Shown in pieces: positions 8,946 to 18,522 of a stretch of 64,000 bases of DNA. The stretch is from an uncultured Flavobacteriaceae bacterium. Lineage in GTDB: Bacteria > Bacteroidota > Bacteroidia > Flavobacteriales > Flavobacteriaceae. The position numbers and the translations under genes are program-made. The stretch covers positions 169,723 to 233,722 of the forward strand of contig CALSMD010000005.1 in the NCBI GenBank assembly GCA_943787365.1, given 5' to 3'. The notes below the pieces were generated by a model. That model had not been told where the DNA came from. It did no database searches and saw nothing but the letters and a program-made list of their open reading frames with translations. How positions within the stretch are numbered: the stretch's first letter is position 1; every line of letters begins with the position of its first letter.

Positions 8946-10547
8946 ATGCCAACAGACTGTATTTCTTTTCGAGACACTGCCTATGTATCCAAGCTGATCT
9001 GCGATTATGTAGAAAAACGCCCGGAACTACAATCCCTGTACCATCGGTTTCCAACTTTAGAAAATTTCAAAGCCCAATTAGAAGCAAAACAATCTGAATT
9101 CAGTTCTGATAAAAGAGGCGTGTTAGTTGCAGCATTAATAGAACAGTATACAGAATTAAAGCCGCCTGAATTGACCACCCAAGCGATTCAGTCTTTGGGG
9201 GATGAAAATACGTTTACCGTTACAACAGGGCATCAATTGAACCTGTTGGGTGGGCCATTGTATTTTTTGTATAAAATCATATCAACGATTAATTTAGCAA
9301 AAGAATTAAAAAATAAATATCCTAAAAATAAGTTTGTCCCTATCTTTTGGATGGCTACGGAAGATCATGATTTCGAGGAAATCAACCATTTCAATTTTCA
9401 AAATAAACGGTTCCAATGGACGCAAGAAACTTCGGGGTCAGTGGGTGCATTATCCACCTCTGAACTTTCGGAATTTATGGAAGTATTTTCCAGTGTATTA
9501 GGCAATTCGAGTCAGGCATTGGAGCTTAAAGCCTTAGTTAAAAAAGCATATTTAGGCCATTCAAATTTAGCATCTGCCACGCGTTATTTTGTACATGCAC
9601 TTTTTGGGTTTGAGGGCTTGGTGATTATCGATGGAAATGATGCTGCTTTAAAGCGGTTATTTATTCCACAAATCACTTCAGAACTTACAAATCAACAGGC
9701 ATTTACATCCGTTTCTGAGACCAATCAACAGTTAACAGCCATTGATGTGGCTTATAAAATTCAAGTCAACCCTAGGGAGTTGAATTTGTTTTATCTCAAA
9801 GAAAACCTTCGCGAACGTATCGTTAAAAAGGACGCAACTTATAGCGTTTTGAATACGGATATAGAATGGGGTTTAGCAGCTATTTTGGAAGAAGTGAAAT
9901 CACATCCTGAACGCTTTTCTCCGAATGTCATCATGCGCCCTTTGTACCAAGAAACGGTTTTGCCGAATCTCTGTTATATTGGAGGGGGAGGTGAATTGGC
10001 ATATTGGCTTCAGCTTAAATCGTATTTTGAAGCGGAATACATCCAATTTCCAATCTTATTACACCGAAATTCGGTGCTTTTAATCAGCGAAAAACAACAT
10101 CAAAAATTAGAGAAATTAAAGATATCTGTTTCCGATTTATTTCAAGATAAACAAGCGTTGATTCAGTCTCAAATCAAAAAAATATCGACTTTACCCATTG
10201 ATTTTTCATCTCAAAAGGAACAATTAAAACAACAGTTCGAACACTTATATACGATTGCTAGTCAAACAGATAAATCGTTTAAAGGAGCAGTGTCTGCACA
10301 GGAGAAAAAACAAATCAAAGGATTAGATGCTTTAGAAAAACGTCTCTTAAAGGCTGAAAAGAAAGCTCATAAAGATTACATCGATCGTTTGGAAGCCCTC
10401 CACCTAGAGCTGTTTCCGAATGGAGGTTTGCAGGAGCGTATCACTAACTTCTCAGAATTTTATTTGGAGCATGGAGATGCGTTTATAGAACAGCTAAAAT
10501 CAGAACTTGCACCCTTAAATCAAAAATTTCATGTTTTGACCCTTTAA
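8946..10547 (+). CDS. bshC: Bacillithiol biosynthesis cysteine-adding enzyme BshC
   Basis: BshC adds cysteine to glucosaminyl-malate in the last step of bacillithiol synthesis. The 533-residue length and the conserved blocks TTGHQLNLLGGPLYFLYKI and IFWMATEDHDFEEINH (residues ~90-145) identify the family; a long C-terminal coiled coil (about 385-500) is also typical. bshA and bshB are not in the window, as usual for unlinked bsh genes in this phylum. A near-consensus -7 element (TATCTTTA) lies upstream. Start ATG at 8946 gives the expected N-terminus. Confidence 0.95.
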   Translation: MPTDCISFRDTAYVSKLICDYVEKRPELQSLYHRFPTLENFKAQLEAKQSEFSSDKRGVLVAALIEQYTELKPPELTTQAIQSLGDENTFTVTTGHQLNLLGGPLYFLYKIISTINLAKELKNKYPKNKFVPIFWMATEDHDFEEINHFNFQNKRFQWTQETSGSVGALSTSELSEFMEVFSSVLGNSSQALELKALVKKAYLGHSNLASATRYFVHALFGFEGLVIIDGNDAALKRLFIPQITSELTNQQAFTSVSETNQQLTAIDVAYKIQVNPRELNLFYLKENLRERIVKKDATYSVLNTDIEWGLAAILEEVKSHPERFSPNVIMRPLYQETVLPNLCYIGGGGELAYWLQLKSYFEAEYIQFPILLHRNSVLLISEKQHQKLEKLKISVSDLFQDKQALIQSQIKKISTLPIDFSSQKEQLKQQFEHLYTIASQTDKSFKGAVSAQEKKQIKGLDALEKRLLKAEKKAHKDYIDRLEALHLELFPNGGLQERITNFSEFYLEHGDAFIEQLKSELAPLNQKFHVLTL

Positions 10548-10585
10548 AAGTTTCAAAATTTAGGGCTCAATTTATTTATAAATAT

Positions 10586-10593
10586 TACTTTTG
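10586..10593 (+). promoter_or_regulatory. -7 element, guaA
   Basis: TACTTTTG fits TAnnTTTG and ends only three bases before the guaA ATG at 10597, which would make a nearly leaderless transcript. Confidence 0.45.
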
Positions 10594-10596
10594 ACC

Positions 10597-12132
10597 ATGC
10601 AACACGATAAGGTATTAATTCTCGACTTTGGATCTCAATATACACAACTTATAGCTCGCCGTGTTCGGGAGCTAAATATATATTGTGAGATTCACCCCTT
10701 CAATAAAATTCCAACCAATTTAGACGAATTCAAAGCCGTAGTGCTTTCTGGCAGTCCTCAATCTGTGAGAGGCGACGCTGCTTTGCATCCGGACTTATCA
10801 GAAATTCGTGGCCACAAGCCCATGTTGGCGGTTTGTTATGGTGCCCAATATTTAGCTCATTTTTCGGGCGGTGTTGTAGCGCCTTCAAATACAAGAGAAT
10901 ATGGCCGTGCCAATTTATCTTTTGTAAAAGAAAATGAAGCCTTTTTTGAAGGGGTTACTGCTGGCAGTCAGGTATGGATGAGTCACAGTGATACAATTAA
11001 AGAGTTGCCCACCAATGGTGTTTTATTAGCCAGTACCCACGACGTGGAAAATGCGGCTTATAAAATTGAAGGCGAATCCACTTATGCCATTCAATTTCAT
11101 CCTGAAGTGTATCACTCTACGGATGGAAAAACTCTTTTACAAAACTTTTTAGTCAATATTGCTGGTCTTCAGCAAGATTGGACACCAGATTCGTTTGTGG
11201 ATGAAACGGTCGCAGATTTAAAAGCCAGAATTCAAGATGATAAAGTTGTTCTTGGATTGTCTGGTGGCGTTGATTCAACCGTCGCAGCCATTTTATTACA
11301 CAAAGCGATTGGTGAAAACCTCTATTGTATTTTTGTAAATAACGGTTTGTTGCGAAAGGATGAATTTTCAAGTGTTCTCACACAGTACGAAGGTATGGGA
11401 CTCAATGTCAAAGGCGTTGATGCTTCGGCACGCTTTTTGGATGCTCTTGCAGGACTTGAAGATCCAGAATTGAAACGGAAAGCAATTGGACGTGTGTTCA
11501 TTGAAGTCTTTGACGACGAGGCACACATGATACAAGATGTAAAATGGTTAGCACAAGGCACGATTTATCCCGATGTGATTGAAAGTGTATCTGCAACAGG
11601 CGGCCCAAGTGCCACTATAAAAAGCCATCATAATGTTGGAGGCTTACCTGATTATATGAAGTTAAATATTGTAGAGCCTTTGAGGGCTTTATTTAAAGAT
11701 GAAGTGAGACGTGTAGGTGCTTCGATGGGAATTGATCCTAAGCTATTAGGGCGTCATCCGTTTCCTGGGCCTGGATTGGCCATTCGAATTTTAGGAGATA
11801 TTACTGCCGAAAAAGTTCGTATTTTACAAGAAGTTGATGCCATTTTTATCAATGGTTTAAGAGAGTGGGATTTATATGATAAAGTTTGGCAAGCTGGCGC
11901 AATGCTCCTCCCTGTGAATAGTGTAGGAGTGATGGGCGATGAGCGTACTTATGAAAAATGTGTTGCTTTGAGAGCTGTTGAAAGTACGGATGGAATGACC
12001 GCCGATTGGGTAAATTTACCTTATGAATTTCTACAGAAAACCTCTAATGATATCATCAATAAAGTGAAGGGTGTGAACAGAGTGGTATATGATATCAGTT
12101 CAAAACCTCCTGCAACCATTGAATGGGAGTAA
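10597..12132 (+). CDS. guaA: GMP synthase (glutamine-hydrolysing)
   Basis: Converts XMP, ATP and glutamine to GMP. An N-terminal class I amidotransferase domain (nucleophile Cys80 in [10 protein letters not shown], catalytic [10 protein letters not shown]) is followed by an ATP pyrophosphatase domain (LSGGVDST) and the C-terminal dimerisation domain ending [10 protein letters not shown] start at ATG 10597 ([15 protein letters not shown], 511 residues); a TTG two codons earlier overlaps the promoter element and is less likely. The next frame begins within 30 bases of the stop. Confidence 0.97.
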   Translation: MQHDKVLILDFGSQYTQLIARRVRELNIYCEIHPFNKIPTNLDEFKAVVLSGSPQSVRGDAALHPDLSEIRGHKPMLAVCYGAQYLAHFSGGVVAPSNTREYGRANLSFVKENEAFFEGVTAGSQVWMSHSDTIKELPTNGVLLASTHDVENAAYKIEGESTYAIQFHPEVYHSTDGKTLLQNFLVNIAGLQQDWTPDSFVDETVADLKARIQDDKVVLGLSGGVDSTVAAILLHKAIGENLYCIFVNNGLLRKDEFSSVLTQYEGMGLNVKGVDASARFLDALAGLEDPELKRKAIGRVFIEVFDDEAHMIQDVKWLAQGTIYPDVIESVSATGGPSATIKSHHNVGGLPDYMKLNIVEPLRALFKDEVRRVGASMGIDPKLLGRHPFPGPGLAIRILGDITAEKVRILQEVDAIFINGLREWDLYDKVWQAGAMLLPVNSVGVMGDERTYEKCVALRAVESTDGMTADWVNLPYEFLQKTSNDIINKVKGVNRVVYDISSKPPATIEWE

Positions 12133-12158
12133 TCTTTAAAATCAATAAATATAAATAC

Positions 12159-14096
12159 ATGAAGAAGTTTTTAATTGTTTTAGGAATCGTTGCTTTTAGT
12201 AGTTTTGGTTATGCCCAAAATTTAAAAACTCACAGTGTTCAAGTTGGAGAATCGGTAGAGAGTATTGCTGAATTCTACAAGATTACACCAGCAGATATTT
12301 ATGCCTTAAATCCAGATGCACAATCAAATTTTTCGGTTGATACGGTTTTAATCATTCCTGAGTCTTTTGTGCCTAAATCAAATTCTACAGAAGTTGTAAA
12401 AGAGTTGGTTTCTTATAAGGTTCATAAAGTAAGACGCAAAGAAACGTTGTTTGGTATTGCTCAAAAATTTAAGGTGACAGTAGAGGAAATAAAAGCCCAT
12501 AACAAACAGTTGTACTCAAAAAGTTTAAGAAGGGGCGATAAAATTTATATTCCTCAATTTAAAATGATCACAAGTCAGGTCACTACGCAGGTAATTCAAA
12601 AATATACTGTTTTACCCAAGGAAGGAAAATGGCGAATCGCTTATAAATTTGGGATTTCAGTTCCAGATCTTGAAGCGCTCAATCCAACTATGGGACCTTA
12701 TCTTAAGGAAGGGCAGCAGTTGAACGTTCCAAATATTTTGGATTCAGATGAAAAAGTGATTGAAGAGGATGAATTTGGTTATTATACTGTACAGGCCAAA
12801 GAAGGATTTTTTAGACTTGAAAAAAAGCTAGGATTGACAAAAGCAGAATTGGAAGCCCTCAATCCAGAATTGACTGAACAAGGATTAAAACTAGGAATGG
12901 TGTTAAAAACCCCTAAGATGAGTATTCAAAACATAGCAACAGAGTCATTTCCTGTGATTAATTTGGGAGATAGTTTAGTAAATTTTGCTCCTAAAAAAAT
13001 AGCTCTTTTATTACCGTTTAAAACAAAAAGTATTGATTTCGATTCCCTTAATCTAGCTAAGAGCCAACTTAAAAGAGATGGGTATATCAACATTTCTACC
13101 GACTTTTATGCGGGTGTAGTCATGGCGATCGATTCTGCTAAGCGTCTTGGGATTTCTACAAAACTAGATGTGTTTGATACCAACGGAGAAACGCTTGACT
13201 TGAAGACAGTATTACTACAAACAAATTTTTCTGATTACGATGCCATTCTAGGGCCTATCACAACTCAAAACCTTGAGTTGACCGCTCAATACGTTCAAAG
13301 AGATAATGTACCTGTGGTTTCACCTTTTGTAAAAACTAAAAACGTATATTCCAATTTATTTCAAACAATTCCAGATGAAAAATGGATGCGCACTAAAATG
13401 ATTAACTATGTGCAATCCGATACCATTCCGCATCAAACATTGATTATATATGATGCCAAAAATTCAGCAACTTCAAATTATTTAAAAGCAGCATTTCCAG
13501 AGGCTTCTTTATTGACTTCCAAGCAGGATAAAGAAGGGGGTGAGCAGTTTTTTTTAATGTTAGAAGATGTTCAGGAAGCGCTTTTAGAGGGGCGGACTAC
13601 TGTTTTCCTAGAATCTAACAACGAAGGATTTGTGTCTAATGTAACCAGTATGCTCAATGCGATGAATGGCACGACGGTTTTAAAGGACGAAGATGATAAT
13701 GAAACGGAGATCGATCGCGATATATTTTTGATGACCACCTCTAAAAACAGAGCTTTTGAAGGGGCAAACATTTCTAATTATGATTTGTCTAATTTACATT
13801 TTCAGTACCCATCCGTGAATTTTGAATCGCGATTTTCAGAAGCATTTGAAAAACGGTATATACAGCAATTTGGAACGTTCCCTAATAAATATGCCATAAG
13901 AGGCTTTGATGTAGCTATGGACATTCTGTTGCGTCTTTCTAAATTCGGAACCTTATATACTCAGACTTCTAGTTTTCAAACTGCTTATTTAGAAAATAAA
14001 TTTCAATACTTCCTTCAACCTTACGGAGGCTATAAAAATGAAGCTGGGTATATTCTCAAATATGAAGATTTACATATTGTAAAGGTTCAAGATTAA
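12159..14096 (+). CDS. LysM repeat protein with periplasmic-binding-like domain
   Basis: Secreted 645-residue protein predicted to bind peptidoglycan. The start at ATG 12159 gives a clean signal peptide (MKKFLIVLGIVAFSSFGYAQ); the frame could extend upstream into guaA but that would bury the signal. Four LysM-like repeats follow to about residue 260 (for example HSVQVGESVESIAEFYKI and HKVRRKETLFGIAQKFKV), the last two degenerate. The rest begins KKIALLLPF and resembles the type 1 periplasmic-binding fold. Its location after guaA is common in flavobacteria. Ligand and role (cell wall attachment, amino acid or nucleotide sensing) are unknown. The stop overlaps that of the opposite gene by three bases. 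Confidence 0.88.
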   Translation: MKKFLIVLGIVAFSSFGYAQNLKTHSVQVGESVESIAEFYKITPADIYALNPDAQSNFSVDTVLIIPESFVPKSNSTEVVKELVSYKVHKVRRKETLFGIAQKFKVTVEEIKAHNKQLYSKSLRRGDKIYIPQFKMITSQVTTQVIQKYTVLPKEGKWRIAYKFGISVPDLEALNPTMGPYLKEGQQLNVPNILDSDEKVIEEDEFGYYTVQAKEGFFRLEKKLGLTKAELEALNPELTEQGLKLGMVLKTPKMSIQNIATESFPVINLGDSLVNFAPKKIALLLPFKTKSIDFDSLNLAKSQLKRDGYINISTDFYAGVVMAIDSAKRLGISTKLDVFDTNGETLDLKTVLLQTNFSDYDAILGPITTQNLELTAQYVQRDNVPVVSPFVKTKNVYSNLFQTIPDEKWMRTKMINYVQSDTIPHQTLIIYDAKNSATSNYLKAAFPEASLLTSKQDKEGGEQFFLMLEDVQEALLEGRTTVFLESNNEGFVSNVTSMLNAMNGTTVLKDEDDNETEIDRDIFLMTTSKNRAFEGANISNYDLSNLHFQYPSVNFESRFSEAFEKRYIQQFGTFPNKYAIRGFDVAMDILLRLSKFGTLYTQTSSFQTAYLENKFQYFLQPYGGYKNEAGYILKYEDLHIVKVQD

Positions 14097-14989
14097 AACC
14101 CAATCAATGCTTCTAGGTGTTTAATTTGAGCCTTTACGTTTTTATTTTCGGGATCTATTTCCAAAACCTTTTCATACATCTTAAGTGCCATTACGTGCTC
14201 GCCACTAAGTGCCAATGTTTCTCCAAAACTATCATAAACATTGGGGTTGTATTTAAATAAATAAGTATTGAGTTTAAAACAGATTAAGGCTTCTTCAGAG
14301 CGGTTGTTTCGTAAGAGTACATAGCCCAAAGTGTTTAATTCTCTACTGTTACGTGTCTTATCCCTAAGTATTTTATAATGAGCATTAAAATTTTCTTTTA
14401 TCGATTCAATTGACTCTGAGTCAAATACCTTAAATAAATAATTAGCGCCTTCATAGTTAGGTGCAGAAGGAAACCCAAGTGCTATTTGTACAACATCAGT
14501 TACCAAATCATTTTTGGGAGATTCCACAATACGTGCATATTCGACATTGTCTTTTTTGAAAATAAATACAGGCACACGGTGAATTTGCTTGCCTTTCTCT
14601 TCTCCATTTGGGGATGTTTTATAACGTTCATCGTCATTGTAAAGACCAATCAATCGCAGTTGACTTCTTTTAAGCCCGAGCTCGTCCCACAGCTTGACAA
14701 ATTGCGGGACCCACTTTTTACTATCTCCACACCAAGTTCCTAGGTAGATGTCCACCGTCATTTTTTTAAGCTTTGATTTTAGTCTTAGTCGTTTTTCTGG
14801 GAGTTTTAATTCATTATAATATTTATTAAACCAGACGCTGTACGTACTGTCGTGTTCTAAATAGTCCAAAGGAAATTCCCCACAAATATGGGTGTCTCCT
14901 TTTGCGTTTTTGTAAAAATTAACTTCTTGGGAATAGGTATTAGTGTAAGAAAAAAGGGTACACAAGACCAAAATAATGGTAGTTTTCAT
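14093..14989 (-). CDS. Secreted thioredoxin-fold protein with TPR repeats
   Basis: 298 residues from the ATG at 14989, chosen because it gives a signal peptide (MKTTIILVLCTLFSYTNTYS) and sits just downstream of a promoter; the open frame reaches 44 codons further up. The thioredoxin-like domain contains GTWCGDSK, a CxxS site with only one active-site cysteine, so disulfide exchange would be monothiol. The C-terminal ~90 residues carry about two TPR-like helix pairs (GYVLLRNNRSEEALICFKLN and the YEKVLEIDPENKN stretch). Convergent with the LysM gene; the two stop codons overlap in TTAA. Substrate unknown. Confidence 0.8.
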   Translation of the reverse strand: MKTTIILVLCTLFSYTNTYSQEVNFYKNAKGDTHICGEFPLDYLEHDSTYSVWFNKYYNELKLPEKRLRLKSKLKKMTVDIYLGTWCGDSKKWVPQFVKLWDELGLKRSQLRLIGLYNDDERYKTSPNGEEKGKQIHRVPVFIFKKDNVEYARIVESPKNDLVTDVVQIALGFPSAPNYEGANYLFKVFDSESIESIKENFNAHYKILRDKTRNSRELNTLGYVLLRNNRSEEALICFKLNTYLFKYNPNVYDSFGETLALSGEHVMALKMYEKVLEIDPENKNVKAQIKHLEALIGF

Positions 14990-15015
14990 AAGAATTAGAA
15001 TTTGGGGTTCTAACT

Positions 15016-15046
15016 CAAAAGTAATTGATTTTAGCTTTAAAACAAA
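15016..15046 (-). promoter_or_regulatory. Promoter of the thioredoxin-TPR gene
   Basis: On the minus strand TTTG (15046-15043), a 19-base spacer and TACTTTTG (15023-15016) match the Bacteroidota consensus. It lies inside the 3' part of the upstream thioredoxin-family region boundary and 26 bases before the chosen ATG. Confidence 0.65.
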
Positions 15047-15050
15047 TAAA

Positions 15051-15611
15051 TCAGGAAGTTTTCCATTTGATATTACATCCGATGCTCGGTTTCTGTGGAT
15101 GGGTATTCGCTTTGTTTTCAATCATGCATTGGACGGCATGCAGTAAATCAGCTCCATCAACGGGCAATCCATTTCCTGGTCTAGAATCGTCCAATTGACC
15201 TCGATATACTAATTTTAGGTTCGCATCAAAAAGAAAGAAATCAGGGGTGCAAGCCGCATCATACGCCTTGGCCACGGATTGCGTTTCGTCGTATAAGTAG
15301 GGGAAGGGATAGCCTAGTTTTTCAGCATGTTTCTGCATTTGTTCTGGACCATCTTGAGGGTAATCTTCGACATCATTACTCGAAATAGCAACCACTCCAA
15401 TCCCTTTATTTTGAAGGTCAGTTGCGAGCGTAACCAAGGCTTCATTTATGTGAATAACAAACGGACAGTGATTGCATATAAATAGAACCAAAGTGCCGTG
15501 AGACCCTTTTATTTTGTTTAATGTTTTTGTAGAATTAGAAACAGAATCCCAGAGTTCAAATTTTGGTGCTTCGGTTCCTATGGGAAGCATATTGGAAGGG
15601 GTTAATGACAT
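15051..15611 (-). CDS. Thioredoxin family / AhpC-TSA-like protein
   Basis: 186-residue thioredoxin-fold protein of the redoxin type: IGTEAPKFELWDS at the N-terminus, then LVLFICNHCPFVIHI with cysteines in CNHC around residue 47-50, GVVAISSND, and ACTPDFFLFD with the cis-proline region. No signal peptide, so cytoplasmic. Members of this NHCPFV group are common and annotated only as thioredoxin family. Followed on the same strand by another thioredoxin-fold gene that has its own promoter. Physiological partner unknown. Confidence 0.88.
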   Translation of the reverse strand: MSLTPSNMLPIGTEAPKFELWDSVSNSTKTLNKIKGSHGTLVLFICNHCPFVIHINEALVTLATDLQNKGIGVVAISSNDVEDYPQDGPEQMQKHAEKLGYPFPYLYDETQSVAKAYDAACTPDFFLFDANLKLVYRGQLDDSRPGNGLPVDGADLLHAVQCMIENKANTHPQKPSIGCNIKWKTS

Positions 15612-15628
15612 TTGACCGTGTTTTTTTT

Positions 15629-15636
15629 CAAATATA
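15629..15636 (-). promoter_or_regulatory. -7 element, thioredoxin family gene
   Basis: Minus-strand TATATTTG, exact TAnnTTTG, 17 bases before the ATG at 15611. Confidence 0.5.
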
Positions 15637-15704
15637 TAAAGATTTAAACCTTTGCATCTACCAACTCCTTAAAAATTTATATCTTCCAGCATTGATAAAA
15701 CAGC

Positions 15705-16046
15705 ATGGACATGAGTGAGACGATTACATTTGAAGATTTTTCTAAAATTGACCTTCGGGTAGGAACTATAATTGAAGTGAATGACTTTCCAGAAGCACAC
15801 AAACCTGCTTACCAATTGACCATTGATTTTGGGGATTTAGGGATCAAAAAAACATCTGCACAGATTACGGCTTTATATGCCAAAGAAGATTTGTTGGACA
15901 GACAGATCGTAGCCAATGTCAATTTTGAAGAAAAACAAATAGCTAACTTTATGAGCCAGTGTCTGGTGATTGGAGCTGTTGATTCTGAAAAAGTCATCTT
16001 ATTGTCTCCAGAAGAGCAGGTGCCCAATGGAACGCCAATTCGATAA
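15705..16046 (+). CDS. csaA: CsaA-like tRNA-binding domain protein
   Basis: Small OB-fold protein of the CsaA / tRNA_bind family (113 residues): FSKIDLRVGTIIEVNDFPEAHKPAYQL, TSAQITALY and the C-terminal SPEEQVPNGTPIR block are diagnostic. CsaA is described as an export-related chaperone and binds RNA. An in-frame ATG at 15711 (MSETITFEDF) could be the true start; either gives a complete domain. Convergent with the DUF3276 gene. Confidence 0.92.
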   Translation: MDMSETITFEDFSKIDLRVGTIIEVNDFPEAHKPAYQLTIDFGDLGIKKTSAQITALYAKEDLLDRQIVANVNFEEKQIANFMSQCLVIGAVDSEKVILLSPEEQVPNGTPIR

Positions 16047-16063
16047 TACGTTACTTTTTTTCA

Positions 16064-16093
16064 CAAAAAAAAACCGCTATATAGTAACGGTTT
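16064..16093 (-). terminator. Intrinsic terminator of the DUF3276 gene
   Basis: On the minus strand AAACCG and CGGTTT (16093-16088 and 16076-16071) form a stem followed by a run of T. It lies between two convergent genes. Confidence 0.65.
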
Positions 16094-16113
16094 ATAGGGA
16101 TTAATTTTATGAA

Positions 16114-16473
16114 TTAAATATCATCAAAACTCACATCTGTAAAGCTGTCAGCCGTTGTTTCATCCTTTGATTCTTCAGATGGAAATTCTTCTTTAACGTA
16201 ATCTTTTTGGTGGCGTTCGCTTATGACTTCTTGTCCTTTTTCATTGACAATATAATCGGTCATTTCAGCTAAAATCGCATTGAACTCTGTAAAATCTTCT
16301 TTATATAAGTAAATTTTATGCTTCTTATAATGAAAGGAGCCATCGTCATTTGTAAACTTTTTACTCTCCGTGACTGTTAAATAATAATCTCCGGCCTTTG
16401 TGGCTCTCACATCAAAAAAGTAGGTGCGTCTTCCAGCTCTTAAAACTTTTGAATAAATTTCTTCTTGTTCCAT
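16114..16473 (-). CDS. DUF3276 family (PUR-alpha-like) protein
   Basis: 119 residues from ATG 16473 (MEQEEIYSKVLRAGRRTYFF), the start normally seen in this family; the open frame extends 17 codons upstream without resemblance. The motif run RTYFFDVRATKAGDYYLTV, ESKKFTNDDGSFHYKKHKIY and ISERHQKDY marks the bacterial PUR domain, a small single-stranded nucleic-acid-binding fold. The C-terminal ~25 residues are acidic and low-complexity. Its cellular role is not established. Confidence 0.88.
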   Translation of the reverse strand: MEQEEIYSKVLRAGRRTYFFDVRATKAGDYYLTVTESKKFTNDDGSFHYKKHKIYLYKEDFTEFNAILAEMTDYIVNEKGQEVISERHQKDYVKEEFPSEESKDETTADSFTDVSFDDI

Positions 16474-16603
16474 ATCTTTAGTATCAATGAGTGAGCCGTT
16501 TTTAGTAGCTGTTATTACTACCAAAAGTCCAAAAAATATATTAAGACACCAACTAATTTTCGATTTTATTTTCGAGAAATGAGCGTTTTTTTATTTTTAT
16601 AAA

Positions 16604-18358
16604 TTAATGAGAAGTTTCTCTCAGTTGTTTTTGATAAAGTTCTTTGTAATATCCTTCAACACTAATTAGCGCATCGTGTGTGCCTTGTTGTGCGATAACA
16701 CCATCATTTAAAACGATAATAGTATCGGCATTTTTAGCTGAAGAAATACGATGACTCACAATAATAGTGGTCTTGTTTTTTGTCACCAACTCAATGTTGT
16801 TCAGGATCTGCTCTTCAGTTTCTGTATCTACCGCAGAAAGACAATCGTCTAAAAGAAGAATTTGAGGACTTTTGATAAAAGCTCGTGCAATAGAAACACG
16901 TTGTTTTTGACCTCCAGAAAGCGTGATGCCCCGTTCTCCTAAAATGGTATCATAGCCATTTTTGAAATTGATGATATTTTTGTGAACCACTGCTTTTTTA
17001 GCAGCTTCTATAACTTCGTCTTCTGTAGCTTTATTTTTTCCAAACTTGATGTTATTTTTTAAACTGTCTGAAAACAAAAAGGGGTCTTGAGGTACAAATC
17101 CAATCGCCGTTCTTAAGCTAGTTAGATTCAAGGTTTTTATATTTGTGCCATCAATTTCAACAGCTCCTTTTTGAACATCGTATAAGCGTCCGATTAACTC
17201 AAGTATGGTCGATTTTCCTGAACCGGTATTTCCAATGATGGCGAGTGTTTTTCCTTTTTCAACCTCAAAACTAACTCCTTTTAAGGCTTCGATATTCGTG
17301 TCTTCATAAGTGAAATACACGTCTTTAAAAACGACATTTCCATCAATGGAAGTCTGTGTTTCAGTAGGATTTACGATGCTTGGCGTTTCCTTTAAAAATT
17401 CATTAATCCGTTTTTGTGATGCTTCTGCTTCTTGCACTAAAGAGGTGACCCATCCAATGGAAGCCACCGGCCAGGTGAGCATATTCACATAAATAATAAA
17501 TTCGGCAATGATTCCTATTTCTTCAATTTGACCATTCATATATTGTTTACCGCCGATGTAAATAACCAATAAGTTACTAGCACCAATAAGAAGTAACATT
17601 AAAGGGAAAAAGAGCGCTTGGATTTTTGATAAACCCAATCGTTTTTCGCGTTGCGAATTGGCGAGTTCCGAAAACGTTTCTTCCGTTTGTGTTTCCAATG
17701 CATAGGCCTTCGTAATCCAAATTCCACTAAAAAACTCCTGAGTAGAGGAGGATAGCGTGGAGAGATGCGACTGTACAATAGTACTTTGCTTATGTATGAG
17801 TTTGCTTAAAAAGTAGATTGAAACGGATAGAAACGGCAGTGGCAATATGGTGTAAAGTGTCAGAGTAGGTGACTGGTCGTACATATAAAACAACGCCACA
17901 ACAAAAAGCGTTAAGGTATTGATCGTGTACATGACAGCTGGGCCAATATACATTCGGACTTTACTCACATCTTCACTAATTCGGCTCATTAAATCGCCGG
18001 TGCGGTTGCGTTTATAAAAAGCGATGGATAGCTGTTGGTAATGGTTGTAAATCTCGTTTTTCAAATCAAATTCGACGTAACGAGATACGTTTATAATGGT
18101 TTGACGCATCAAAAAAGTGAATATTCCGGTGGCGATTGCAGCTCCAAAAATGTATAAGATATTTAAACTTATTTCATATCTGAATATTTCTGTACTGCTT
18201 GGGTTTGTAATCTGATTGGAAATTAATGTAATGGATTTTCCAATAAGTTGCGGGGTGAAGAGTGCAAAGATCTTAGAACCAATGGTAATAAGAATCCCTA
18301 AAATAATTCGATATCGATATTTTAAAAAATATTTATTTAAATACTTGAGCTCGTTCAT
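16604..18358 (-). CDS. ABC transporter, fused permease and ATPase
   Basis: 584-residue exporter half-transporter. The N-terminal ~320 residues have six predicted membrane helices; the ATPase domain has Walker A GNTGSGKST, signature LSGGQKQRVSIARAF, Walker B ILLLDDCLSAVD and the H-loop SHRIS. The degenerate LLLDDCLSAVD (Asp where Glu is usual after Walker B) is typical of one partner of heterodimeric multidrug exporters of the MdlA/YheI type, though no partner gene is adjacent. Substrate unknown. Confidence 0.92.
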   Translation of the reverse strand: MNELKYLNKYFLKYRYRIILGILITIGSKIFALFTPQLIGKSITLISNQITNPSSTEIFRYEISLNILYIFGAAIATGIFTFLMRQTIINVSRYVEFDLKNEIYNHYQQLSIAFYKRNRTGDLMSRISEDVSKVRMYIGPAVMYTINTLTLFVVALFYMYDQSPTLTLYTILPLPFLSVSIYFLSKLIHKQSTIVQSHLSTLSSSTQEFFSGIWITKAYALETQTEETFSELANSQREKRLGLSKIQALFFPLMLLLIGASNLLVIYIGGKQYMNGQIEEIGIIAEFIIYVNMLTWPVASIGWVTSLVQEAEASQKRINEFLKETPSIVNPTETQTSIDGNVVFKDVYFTYEDTNIEALKGVSFEVEKGKTLAIIGNTGSGKSTILELIGRLYDVQKGAVEIDGTNIKTLNLTSLRTAIGFVPQDPFLFSDSLKNNIKFGKNKATEDEVIEAAKKAVVHKNIINFKNGYDTILGERGITLSGGQKQRVSIARAFIKSPQILLLDDCLSAVDTETEEQILNNIELVTKNKTTIIVSHRISSAKNADTIIVLNDGVIAQQGTHDALISVEGYYKELYQKQLRETSH

Positions 18359-18400
18359 GTGATCATTTATAGCCCATAACGAGGGCTTTTGCTTAAGTTA

Positions 18401-18408
18401 CAAAGATA
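18401..18408 (-). promoter_or_regulatory. -7 element, ABC transporter
   Basis: Minus-strand TATCTTTG, exact TAnnTTTG, 42 bases before the ATG at 18358. Confidence 0.5.
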
Positions 18409-18476
18409 CTTGTTTTAAGGAAAAAAGACATTGCGTAAAAAAATGTTTTTTTGGATTTTTAGAACCAAAATAATAC

Positions 18477-18484
18477 TATTTTTG
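18477..18484 (+). promoter_or_regulatory. -7 element, nusB
   Basis: TATTTTTG, 38 bases before the nusB ATG; a TTG at 18451 is 23 bases upstream, slightly long spacing. Confidence 0.55.
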
Positions 18485-18522
18485 TCGAGCAATTTTATTT
18501 TAATCAATAAGTTCTTTATACC

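Noticed and set aside
12123..12158. Start at 12123 for the LysM protein.
   Set aside because: It would place 12 residues ahead of a clean signal peptide and overlap guaA; ATG 12159 is better.
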